From UBA4717 sp002404395 (GTDB lineage Bacteria > Bacillota > Clostridia > Oscillospirales > CAG-272), in the NCBI GenBank assembly GCA_937902275.1, contig CALFNW010000125.1:1-24855 (forward strand): a stretch of DNA of 24,855 nucleotides. The letters are read 5' to 3'. This document shows, piece after piece, positions 8,162 to 16,409 of this stretch. The notes below the pieces were generated by a model. That model was not told the origin of the DNA. It made no database searches and saw nothing but the letters and a program-made list of their open reading frames with translations. Made by a program: the position numbers and the translations under genes. The number at the start of each line of letters is the position of its first letter. Position 1 is the first letter of the stretch.

Positions 8162-10266
8162 CTTATTTTTCTCATTTTCTTCAATATATCCAAAATCCAC
8201 TGCGGTGTTTTCATCAAAATTTTCTGCTTTCGGCTACAATATTTTTTACAGGTATAATGTAGCCCGTACTCTTTAAAATCAGTGTAAAAAGCATCATATT
8301 GTGGACTTTTTTCTGCACAAAAGGCATAATTCAAATTATGCTCAATTACATATCTTGCATCTGCTGGATAAAGAACTATGCCACTTAAACTATGCAGAAA
8401 TCTTTCGCCATTTTCAGTACGAACCAATGCTACAGAAACTCCGGATTTGTTATAGGAAGGGTCGTTTTTTTGAATCCCCCAATAGTCACCAATAGTAATA
8501 TCCGCGACGTGCCCAGTCCCCTTGTAGCTACAACTCAAACATCCTTTTTGAGGCATTTTAGAAAATGCTTCTCCAAAGTTCGTATAGATAAACTCTCGAA
8601 CATATTTTTTGCCATTGCTAAACTGTGCATATACATAATACGGTATCCAATTTGGCTTCTTATATCGCACCAAGAAACGTGTAGTTTTTCCTCCGAACTT
8701 CTTTTCCAGCTCATCTATGTACTCTTCCTGCACCTTTGGATAAGTCGGACCATGACAAATTAAATCTACAGTAATAAGATTATCAAGCGCTACCATCTTG
8801 TTACGCTCCAATCCAGCCAACAATGCCGCTATTTCGCATGGTAAACCGATAAATAAAACTCTTCGATCTTCAGACAAATCATTTACAACGTTCTGCACAA
8901 TCTGTTTGGTCACACCTCTGCTTTTTACATATTTTGATCCAACAAACAGAGTTAAATCCTGATTATTATCCACACGTCTGTATTCAGCACCTCTAAAATC
9001 ATCAATGTAAGTCACACTGTATACAATGCCGCCTTCTTGTATAATACTTTGCGCCATTGCCGCACCAAAGCCTCCTGATGATGATTTTTGAAGCAGTTGG
9101 TTATCCAGAATGTAGCCGCTGTATGCTCGAATGTCCTTTAGTATAGTGTACTCAATTTTTTTCTCAGTTTCAACATCATGAATAATATGTTTTATATAAT
9201 CCTGCGAGCTACTAATCATATCATGCAAAATTGCATTTGACATTTGATAGAGAACCGGAGTCACATAAAGTTCTGAAAGATTACTTTCACCATATGCTCG
9301 TGTGCCGAGACCGACCGATTCCATAAGAGTAATTACTCGATCAGATCGTTCGGCATTTTTCCCATCAATACGAGTGAAAAAAGGTCGATTAAACAAAATG
9401 GAAAACGCAGTTGCATGAAAAGAATCTGTAAACACACACTCTGCATTATATATATATGCCAGAAATTCCAAAGGTCCCAAATCATAGATCTTTTTGGCTG
9501 AATTTAATGGGTCTTTTATTGAATATCCAATTGAGAATACTTCCACACCATCCTGTTTACCTATTTTGCAAACGTGTTTTACTGAATTTTGGGGATCTGA
9601 CAGATAGTAGCATAAATAGTATGGCTTTGCCGGAGCAACGTTCGGCATGAGATTTAACCATTCTTCTCTGCTTAGCAAAAAAATGGGATCTAACACTAGC
9701 GGAAAATCTTTCCCAAACAGTTCTTTAGCGATTCGCGCTCCACTGTTTTCGCGAAATGAAATATCCGCAAAACCTTCACACCTAACTTTCACAATTTTCT
9801 TTTGATTTTCCTTAAGCTCAGACACTCCGAAACTTGGGGCATAACCATATTTTCTCACGCTATCCGGACAAAACGTAAGAAAATAATTTTCATCAAAACT
9901 GTGAAGCAGTGGGTTCCATACCTGATCACTGCCTGTAATTACTGCATCGTAAGATAATGAAAGCACCTTTAGTTCTTCAGTAGAAATGCATTTCGAAGAT
10001 AATTTCATATAAGAGTTTCTAAAAGAATTAAATTTACCTCTTCTACGCTTTTTTTCCTGTAAATGGAGGCTGTCAAATATGTAATACAATGCAGATTTAG
10101 GATCTCGAATCTTACTTTTCAGCCTATAATTAACTTTTGTGTAAGGTGGACAATAATTAATAATATCACACTCAGTTTGCTTTCCAACATACGTAGACAG
10201 AGCATATGCCTGTAAGACTGCCCCATAGTTATCTGCCATATGAGTGGTTATGATTCCAATTTTCAT
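8158..10266 (-). CDS. Fused polysaccharide pyruvyl transferase and FrhB-like (F420 hydrogenase/dehydrogenase beta) protein
   Basis: 702 residues in two parts. Residues 1-365 are a polysaccharide pyruvyl transferase domain: MKIGIITTHMADNYGAVLQA start, ITGSDQVWN (110-118) and TDSFHATAFS (280-289). This family transfers pyruvate from PEP to a sugar as a ketal. Residues 385-690 are an FrhB/FdhB-type domain: KSSSGGFGAA (394-403), FVGSKYVKSR (441-450), LFIGLPCEIA (471-480), ICHG (503-506) and CLSC...ADITIGDYWG (576-597). The two 4Fe-4S ferredoxin motifs that precede this domain in the stand-alone homologue at 12972-14162 are absent; the linker runs straight into SSSGG. Cys477, 504, 576 and 579 remain. 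AAAGG six bases before ATG 10266 supports the start. The same two functions occur as separate adjacent genes at 12972-15260, so the fusion is probably functional rather than accidental. The chemistry of the redox half is unknown. Confidence 0.85.
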   Translation of the reverse strand: MKIGIITTHMADNYGAVLQAYALSTYVGKQTECDIINYCPPYTKVNYRLKSKIRDPKSALYYIFDSLHLQEKKRRRGKFNSFRNSYMKLSSKCISTEELKVLSLSYDAVITGSDQVWNPLLHSFDENYFLTFCPDSVRKYGYAPSFGVSELKENQKKIVKVRCEGFADISFRENSGARIAKELFGKDFPLVLDPIFLLSREEWLNLMPNVAPAKPYYLCYYLSDPQNSVKHVCKIGKQDGVEVFSIGYSIKDPLNSAKKIYDLGPLEFLAYIYNAECVFTDSFHATAFSILFNRPFFTRIDGKNAERSDRVITLMESVGLGTRAYGESNLSELYVTPVLYQMSNAILHDMISSSQDYIKHIIHDVETEKKIEYTILKDIRAYSGYILDNQLLQKSSSGGFGAAMAQSIIQEGGIVYSVTYIDDFRGAEYRRVDNNQDLTLFVGSKYVKSRGVTKQIVQNVVNDLSEDRRVLFIGLPCEIAALLAGLERNKMVALDNLITVDLICHGPTYPKVQEEYIDELEKKFGGKTTRFLVRYKKPNWIPYYVYAQFSNGKKYVREFIYTNFGEAFSKMPQKGCLSCSYKGTGHVADITIGDYWGIQKNDPSYNKSGVSVALVRTENGERFLHSLSGIVLYPADARYVIEHNLNYAFCAEKSPQYDAFYTDFKEYGLHYTCKKYCSRKQKILMKTPQWILDILKKMRKIR

Positions 10267-10279
10267 AATAAGCCTTTCA

Positions 10280-10310
10280 TATCGCTAGTCACATTATATA
10301 ACTATCGCTA
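10280..10310 (-). promoter_or_regulatory. TATCGCTA direct repeat flanking a TATAAT-like box, possible internal promoter
   Basis: In the 113-bp gap before the fused gene, identical 8-mers TATCGCTA lie at 10280-10287 and 10303-10310 (23-bp period). Between them, on the minus strand, is TATAAT (10293-10298). I see no convincing -35 box at 16-18 bp. It could be an activator-dependent internal promoter or an operator. The remainder of this gap shows nothing I can name. Confidence 0.25.
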
Positions 10311-10379
10311 ATTTTGGAGTTTTAATGCAGTCCGGAATATTGAACGACCGCCACCATTCATAATACAATAGCACTTTTT

Positions 10380-11831
10380 TTATTTACGCTTAACCAGAAT
10401 TTGTTCAATCATGCTTAACATAAAGAAAAATATGAGATTTTGTACAGAAAAAGATGCTGAAAGCCATTTAAACATACTATCTCTGGGCACCATGACTATA
10501 TTCATAAACATAAGCAACACAAAACAATCCGGTATTAAGTTCCTTTTTTTTCGAGAATCGCAAAAAAGCATATAAAAAATGCAAGCTATCAACGCAGAAC
10601 CGACAATAACTCCAAAATATCCTCCATCATTATACAACTCTGCTACAAAACTTGAACCGCCACCAACACCACTTAAATATGACGTCGGATAGCGTAGATA
10701 AGCAAGAGTCGAACCAAAAGAGTTGCCAGATGTTGCCGCTTCGACTGTATTCATCTTTATTGCTTCAATACCAAATATACGACGTACCAAAAAATTCTGC
10801 GTGAGGTATGTTACAACAGTGCCGACCGCAAAATGTCGACCGCCTATATCTTGCATTTTTTGTCTCAAGTCATAACCGGTCGATAATACCGTTGCACTAA
10901 TACCCTGAGATTCAAAGAAGCCGCTCAATAATCCACTTGTTTCGTCAATCTCCCTATTATCACGTGATAAGCCGACATATTGGAGCAAACACATCAATGC
11001 TACTGCAATTACCACCATAAGAAAAAGACTTTTTTTATTAATTCGGAAAAAATCTTTATCATTGGCTCTGAATGTAACACAATAAAACACAATCATCATC
11101 AATAATGACATCGGCTCGCCGCGATCGCCAGCAAACAAGACAATCGCTTGAGGAAACAAAGCAAGAGAAGTTAGCAGTATAAATTCTTTTTTTGATGGAT
11201 TGGTTGTTAACCACATACAGAAAAAAAACAAGTACATTGTTGCCGGCACATATATAATGAACGGTAGTCCAACCTCTGTCAAATAACTGCCTGAATATCC
11301 CATCTCAACAGAAAGAGCGTACCTTGCAACAGCACTTACAATTTTACAAGGAATACAGATAATCAAACCCAAGCGTATCAAAGAAATGTATGTTCTGTTT
11401 TTAAACACATTTATTTTTACATTGCTTTCAAAATTTATTACGCTCGAAGTCCGTCTGTTCGCTAAATATGTATAGGTGATATTTACAACTGCAATTGCCA
11501 AAAATATAACATAACAGGTGTGCCTTGCTGCTTCCGTAGATGCTCGCAAATATTTATAAATATAACTCTCATCAAACAGATTTACCATCATACCGCTAAT
11601 GAGAAATATGAAATACATAAGATTAAAACAAATAATAGGAAAATGACGCTCAAAGTTTTTGACTGAAATAATGCAACACAAAAAAAACTCGAGAATTGCG
11701 CTAATAATATACAACGACAAATGATTCTTTTGGCTTTTCACATAAATGATGGAAATTGCAAAAATCAGGACAAATTGTATACAAATTAACAGCACACCAT
11801 TGCTTGTAATTCTCACTTTTCGTAAATTCAT
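10380..11831 (-). CDS. wzy: Wzy-type O-antigen/capsule repeat-unit polymerase
   Basis: A 483-residue integral membrane protein with roughly a dozen hydrophobic segments and a large polar loop at about 288-380. The motif GSSFVAELYNDGGYFG (392-407) just before a membrane helix is typical of the O-ag_pol_Wzy group. It should join flipped repeat units on the outer face of the membrane. Wzy sequences are highly divergent, so the call rests on topology, this motif and the presence of a Wzx flippase in the same operon. ATG 11831 is chosen: AAGGA lies seven bases upstream and the codon follows the previous stop by 1 bp. A TTG at 11846 in the same frame would overlap that gene and is less likely. Strongly AT-rich. 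Confidence 0.8.
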   Translation of the reverse strand: MNLRKVRITSNGVLLICIQFVLIFAISIIYVKSQKNHLSLYIISAILEFFLCCIISVKNFERHFPIICFNLMYFIFLISGMMVNLFDESYIYKYLRASTEAARHTCYVIFLAIAVVNITYTYLANRRTSSVINFESNVKINVFKNRTYISLIRLGLIICIPCKIVSAVARYALSVEMGYSGSYLTEVGLPFIIYVPATMYLFFFCMWLTTNPSKKEFILLTSLALFPQAIVLFAGDRGEPMSLLMMIVFYCVTFRANDKDFFRINKKSLFLMVVIAVALMCLLQYVGLSRDNREIDETSGLLSGFFESQGISATVLSTGYDLRQKMQDIGGRHFAVGTVVTYLTQNFLVRRIFGIEAIKMNTVEAATSGNSFGSTLAYLRYPTSYLSGVGGGSSFVAELYNDGGYFGVIVGSALIACIFYMLFCDSRKKRNLIPDCFVLLMFMNIVMVPRDSMFKWLSASFSVQNLIFFFMLSMIEQILVKRK

Positions 11832-11832
11832 A

Positions 11833-12975
11833 TTATTTTCCTTCAATCACCATTTTCATGACTGATTTCATACTACTTTTTGCTTCAATATATGCTCTGA
11901 TCTGTCGCGCAACCTCGATTCGATGTCCATGTTGATATACTGAATCATAAAATTCAATAATATCTTCAATATTAATCGGAGTTTCGTCTGCAGGAACTTT
12001 TAGAAAATAGCAAAAATCATCACCCAATATATCAATGTCACATGAATTAATAATCGGAATTCCCTTTGCTCCATATTCTCTGCTTTTCAAAGAGCTTAAT
12101 ACAGAAATTCCCGTACGGTGTCTTGCAAGGGAATCCACGCCCAAAGTACACTTTTCCATCAAATTATCCAATTCTTCTCCGTGCATAGCTCCATGGAAAA
12201 ACACGCGTTGCTCCAGGTGATATCGTTTCACGAGTTCCATGTATTTGAGACCCTCTCTACCATCACCGACGATATGGAATATTAAATTTCTTTTACCGCC
12301 ATTAGAATAATAGATATTTAATCCATCAATAAAGCGTTCGTACCCATGCCATAATCTCATAGATGATACTGCCACAATTTCAATAGTATCCGGAACTTCA
12401 TCATGCTGGATAATGCTGATTCCGTCAAAATCAAAGCCATTTGGAACAACTTGAACCGGAACGCCGTAATACTCCCCGCCTGAAATCTCATAAAACGATA
12501 TGATTTTGTCAACATATTTATAAATCTTTTTCGCATATAAGTTATCAATCGCCAATCTAATCTGATTGATTATGCCCGAATACTCTTTATTATACGGATA
12601 AGTAGGTATTTCAATAAATATTTTCCCACACCTTGGATTTAATGCTTTTAACAGTGACAAAAACTTTGGTGTATTTAGGTCAAAACGAATATAACAAATA
12701 TCGAAATATTCATTCTGAATAATCTGACATATATCATCGATCTGATTCCATTTATCAAAAAGCGGTTGCATTTTTTTTACATAAAATGGCTTGTGTTCTT
12801 TATAAAGCGTGCAAGCTCCTCTCGTGTCTACAAATACCGTGTTGCTATCACTTTGACCAATTAATGTAACAGTATGTCCCAACTCTTCCATTGCCCTACA
12901 TGCACTGATTACTTTTTTGCTTGCTCCATAGTGAAGTACTGAAAAATTCTTAAATGCAATATACAAAATTTTCAC
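11833..12975 (-). CDS. GT4-like glycosyltransferase with a degenerate E-x7-E motif
   Basis: 380 residues with a GT-B-type layout. The N-terminal nucleotide-fold strand MKILYIAFKNFSVLHYGASK is followed by the interdomain VVPNGFDFD (176-184) and a C-terminal domain with SMRLWHGYERFIDG (205-218) and FHIVGDGREG (233-242). Glu300 in LKSREYGAKGIPII fits the second Glu of E-x7-E, but the first position (292) is Val. This divergence occurs in some capsule glycosyltransferases, and the donor is unknown. The start is GTG 12975, supported by GGAGG six bases upstream. It overlaps the preceding stop as GTGA, so it is coupled to the FrhB-like gene. It likely adds one sugar of the repeat unit. Confidence 0.75.
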   Translation of the reverse strand: MKILYIAFKNFSVLHYGASKKVISACRAMEELGHTVTLIGQSDSNTVFVDTRGACTLYKEHKPFYVKKMQPLFDKWNQIDDICQIIQNEYFDICYIRFDLNTPKFLSLLKALNPRCGKIFIEIPTYPYNKEYSGIINQIRLAIDNLYAKKIYKYVDKIISFYEISGGEYYGVPVQVVPNGFDFDGISIIQHDEVPDTIEIVAVSSMRLWHGYERFIDGLNIYYSNGGKRNLIFHIVGDGREGLKYMELVKRYHLEQRVFFHGAMHGEELDNLMEKCTLGVDSLARHRTGISVLSSLKSREYGAKGIPIINSCDIDILGDDFCYFLKVPADETPINIEDIIEFYDSVYQHGHRIEVARQIRAYIEAKSSMKSVMKMVIEGK

Positions 12976-14162
12976 CGTTTTCCTCCAAAAGCTCTTAATA
13001 GAATTCTTTTTGTTTTCTCTGGAACAGCTGCCTTCAGTGCCGCAATAATACGTTCTTTTCTTGTGTAGTACAAACCTATATTGACATATCCATTTTTTAA
13101 AACTTCTCTTAATAACTCATCACGTTTTTTATATTTTTCAGGATGTATATTAAATGGCTGATTATCCTGAGTCGCAAGTTCATTGTCAACATGTACCGCA
13201 ACCAAGTACTCTTTACTTCTTTTCAGAAAAGCAATACCTTTTTCTGTATTGCAAAGCGCAACTGAAATACCGGATCCAATTTTTGATTCCGGATATATTC
13301 TCTCTGCAGCCCAAAAATCAGCCAACGTAATATCCCCTATCCTTTCTACACCTACATAAGGGCAGGTATAGCAACTCATGCGTATATTTTTGGAATGCAA
13401 GAAAAAATAATAATACGGAATCTTGTATGGGGCAATTGTATGCTTTTTTATTTTACCATCTTTACAGATATCATATGTCAGAGAATGATTCCAACCTGAA
13501 TGGTTCTTATCTCTAAATTTGAGATAAGTGATTTTTCCTCCGTGTTTCCTTTCTAACCAAGCGATACATTTTTTTAATTCGCTGAAACTCGGAACACCAT
13601 GGCATGCAATATCGACTGTTACAAGTTGATCATATTCTCTTCCTATATAGTTTTTCAATCCAGCGATCTGACATGGAGTTCCAACAAATAATACCAACGT
13701 ATTATCCTTCAATAATTTTAAAATATCCGGGAACACTTTATCACTGCGACTTTGCACATATTTGGAACCCAAAAGTGGTAACAATTCCTGAACATTTTTC
13801 GCTGCTCGATGTTCACAAGAAAAATCTTCGTTCATAGCAGCACCAAAAACCACTCCTCCATCTTCTAAAGTTCGTCTTGCCAAACCATAAAAGCAGCCTC
13901 CAGAAGAACTTTCTTTTTGAGCATCGACATCCATTGCCTTTACAGAGTACGACTGAATAGTCTTTTTCTTTTCTACACCCGTTGAGTATGGACATACAGC
14001 AACACACCTCTTGCAGTGAATGCACGCAATTTTATCGACAGAAGGAAGCATAAATCCATCATCGCCAACATAAAAAGAAATACAATGATGCGAGCATGAC
14101 TGCACACAGGCTCCGCAACCTGAACAATTATTCTTACAATTATCTATCAAGAATGAACTCAT
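12972..14162 (-). CDS. FrhB-like (F420 hydrogenase/dehydrogenase beta) FeS protein with two 4Fe-4S motifs
   Basis: 396 residues. The N-terminal ferredoxin module has two clusters: C13-x2-C16-x2-C19-x3-C23 and C47-x2-C50-x2-C53-x3-C57. The FrhB-type domain follows: ESSSGGCFYG (84-93), LGSKYVQSR (131-139), LFVGTPCQIAGL (158-169), ACHG (186-189) and CYTCPYVG...GDITLADFW (264-284). In archaea this family binds FAD and FeS and passes electrons with F420. In Firmicutes capsule loci it is often found beside pyruvyl transferases, where its reaction is unknown and F420 is usually not made. It sits between the pyruvyl transferase gene (21-bp gap) and a glycosyltransferase (4-bp overlap). Its C-terminal domain is homologous to the C-terminal half of the fusion at 8158-10266. 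Confidence 0.85.
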   Translation of the reverse strand: MSSFLIDNCKNNCSGCGACVQSCSHHCISFYVGDDGFMLPSVDKIACIHCKRCVAVCPYSTGVEKKKTIQSYSVKAMDVDAQKESSSGGCFYGLARRTLEDGGVVFGAAMNEDFSCEHRAAKNVQELLPLLGSKYVQSRSDKVFPDILKLLKDNTLVLFVGTPCQIAGLKNYIGREYDQLVTVDIACHGVPSFSELKKCIAWLERKHGGKITYLKFRDKNHSGWNHSLTYDICKDGKIKKHTIAPYKIPYYYFFLHSKNIRMSCYTCPYVGVERIGDITLADFWAAERIYPESKIGSGISVALCNTEKGIAFLKRSKEYLVAVHVDNELATQDNQPFNIHPEKYKKRDELLREVLKNGYVNIGLYYTRKERIIAALKAAVPEKTKRILLRAFGGKR

Positions 14163-14183
14163 TTAATTCTCACTTCACAAAAT

Positions 14184-15260
14184 TTATTTTTCTAAAGCTG
14201 CCTTTAGGTAATCAATTCCGACTTTTCTGAGTTGTTCAACCTTTTCATCGACAAAAGTAAAATCAATATCCCGGTTCAGTACGGTCAATAAACTTTGGGG
14301 ATCAGAACATCTTCTATCTTCAATACCTATGATAGACAACAAATGCTCAAGTTTCACATTGTTATCTTCACGTACAAATACAGCCATGGGTGTATGCGCA
14401 ATATAGGCGGCAATCGTTCCATGAAATGTATCAGTTATAACTGCTTCAGCCTGTGCAAAAATGCTGATCATTTTCAGCGGATCGCAATTGATCTGTCTAT
14501 CGCACCACTTGTAATAGACACCTACCGAGTAAAGTGCGCAATTTGTTGTTTTGGCATAAGCCTTAATGCTATCAATACGTTCCTTATCTTTAAAATTTGA
14601 CTGATAAGAATAGACAACTATATACTTTTTATGCGTCTTATGTGTCTGTTTTTGAAATTTATATAGCAAAGCGGGATCACAAACAACCGGAACGTTTTTG
14701 CCGATCAAAGTATCAATCACTTTTTTAGTGCCCAAATCTCTCGCAGACAACGCACAAAACTTATTCAATCCCTCACGAATCAGTTCACGACAACCAAACC
14801 TATCTATCCTTTCAATATCGGTTTGTCCGCAGCTTGGGGCATAGGCAATTATCTTTGAAGCTGTAATTCCATGACCAAACATCATTATGTTCACACCATT
14901 TTCAAGTGAAAAAACCTCATCTGCTCCGACCACCACACAGTCCAATTTGCCTGACTCAGTGTAAGGAAGCATTTCAAAATTTGAATTTCGAAAGTCTGCA
15001 AGCACCCGTTGTTTCTTTCTCTGATAAAATAAACATCCCACTCCATTCGCTTTCATATAACACTTGATATAATATGGTATATTACTCAGGCTTCCGCTGA
15101 AACGTTTTCGCGTTTCTTCATCTACAAAATCCATATTACGACTATAAGTCAGTATAAAAACGTCATGTCCCCATTCTTTCAGCACTTCTTGCAATGCGTA
15201 CATTTGGAGAAGTGCTCCATGGCTGGAAACGTTATAGTGTGTCAATATGCCAATTTTCAT
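14184..15260 (-). CDS. Polysaccharide pyruvyl transferase family protein
   Basis: 358 residues. The opening MKIGILTHYNVSSHGALLQM is close to that of the fused protein at 8158-10266. The family's GSDQVW position reads GADEVF here (112-117), and the other conserved block is ITDTFHGTIAAY (275-286), with the His of the family active site. Members transfer pyruvate from phosphoenolpyruvate to a sugar of the repeat unit, giving a 4,6- or 3,4-ketal with a negative charge. The W to F change and the A for S in the first motif suggest another acceptor or a diverged activity. GGAG lies seven bases before ATG 15260. It is followed by its FrhB-like neighbour after 21 bp, an arrangement repeated as a fusion downstream. 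Confidence 0.8.
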   Translation of the reverse strand: MKIGILTHYNVSSHGALLQMYALQEVLKEWGHDVFILTYSRNMDFVDEETRKRFSGSLSNIPYYIKCYMKANGVGCLFYQRKKQRVLADFRNSNFEMLPYTESGKLDCVVVGADEVFSLENGVNIMMFGHGITASKIIAYAPSCGQTDIERIDRFGCRELIREGLNKFCALSARDLGTKKVIDTLIGKNVPVVCDPALLYKFQKQTHKTHKKYIVVYSYQSNFKDKERIDSIKAYAKTTNCALYSVGVYYKWCDRQINCDPLKMISIFAQAEAVITDTFHGTIAAYIAHTPMAVFVREDNNVKLEHLLSIIGIEDRRCSDPQSLLTVLNRDIDFTFVDEKVEQLRKVGIDYLKAALEK

Positions 15261-15272
15261 GTCAAATCTCCA

Positions 15273-16409
15273 TTATGCTTTGCTTAAGTAAAAATTCTGC
15301 AGCCAGGCGGCTGTTTCCGTAATATCATATCCATTGTCGCGAATGTAATCGTACATATCTTTTCTTTCAAATGATCTGCTGAAATCGATTACAGCATCAG
15401 CCCAAGAATCTGCTCCGGCGTCCAGGTCCAAAAATCTTACATTACCGGTAATATCCGTTTCCCTCGTAACGCCTGTTGACGTAACGACAGGTAATCCGGC
15501 GGCTTGTGCCTCAATACCTACCACGGGCAACCCTTCATAAAGAGACGGCAACAAAAACAGATCCATAACTAACATCAAATCCGGGATATCGCTTCGGACC
15601 CCTAAAAACAGCACCTGCCCGTCAAGTCCCTCTTGTTTCACTTTCGCTTGAACCGAATCTCTCAATTCACCGTCTCCGACCAAAAGCAGGACAGCATTGT
15701 CTATTTTCGCTTTTACTTTCTTAAAAACATCAACAGCAAAAGTTTGGTTTTTTTCTTTTTTGAATCTGGCAACATTTCCGATAACGAACTTCCCGTCAAG
15801 TTCGAGCGTCTTGCGTAAGTCTGCTCTCTTATTCTCGTCATAATTGAATTTCTTCGGATCTACGCCGTTTTTTATAATTTTGACTTTTCCGGAAGCTATT
15901 GCCTCATACGGAAAGATCCAATGCGCCGCCATTTCCGAGCAGGAAAAATAATCCGTTGCAATCCCCGGAAGCGGTTTATGCAACAAATCTGTTATAATTC
16001 CGGACAAGCCAGGTCTTGCCTCAGTCAAATGGCTATGGGCAATGCAACACGTTACCCGACCATATTTTTTCGCAATCGGCATATAAATAGCGGCAGTGTT
16101 AGTCATATGACCGTGTACCACACGGTATTCTTGGTGCTCTTTAAAAAAATGCTTAAGAAACGAAATATATTGAAAAAGTCTGAAATAATAAGTTTTTTCA
16201 GGGGTCTTTATGATCGGAGTGCGGTATACTCTGCCGCCGAGACTTTCTATTTCCGGCACGTAAGAGCCTTCACCGCTCGGGCTGTGCATCAAAAAATCAA
16301 ACTGAACCCGGTTCCTATCTATATTTCGATAGATGTTCATGATAAGAGCTTCGATCCCTCCGGGACTCATTTCTCCTACAACATTCAATATTCTTATCGG
16401 TTCAGTCAT
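15273..16409 (-). CDS. GT4-family glycosyltransferase
   Basis: 378 residues, a complete GT4 enzyme. The glycine-rich acceptor-domain loop VVGEMSPGGIEALIMNIY (10-27), NGVDPKKF (181-188), IGNVARFKKEKN (210-221), LLVGDGELR (242-250) and E-x7-E with Glu292 and Glu300 in SLYEGLPVVGIEAQAAGLPV are all present. It resembles EpsF-type enzymes of Firmicutes exopolysaccharide loci. It should add one sugar to the undecaprenyl-PP-linked chain; donor and linkage are not readable. The ATG overlaps the end of the SDR gene by 8 bp, with AGGAAGAGG just upstream. Composition is intermediate between the GC-richer promoter-proximal genes and the AT-rich core. Confidence 0.88.
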   Translation of the reverse strand: MTEPIRILNVVGEMSPGGIEALIMNIYRNIDRNRVQFDFLMHSPSGEGSYVPEIESLGGRVYRTPIIKTPEKTYYFRLFQYISFLKHFFKEHQEYRVVHGHMTNTAAIYMPIAKKYGRVTCCIAHSHLTEARPGLSGIITDLLHKPLPGIATDYFSCSEMAAHWIFPYEAIASGKVKIIKNGVDPKKFNYDENKRADLRKTLELDGKFVIGNVARFKKEKNQTFAVDVFKKVKAKIDNAVLLLVGDGELRDSVQAKVKQEGLDGQVLFLGVRSDIPDLMLVMDLFLLPSLYEGLPVVGIEAQAAGLPVVTSTGVTRETDITGNVRFLDLDAGADSWADAVIDFSRSFERKDMYDYIRDNGYDITETAAWLQNFYLSKA

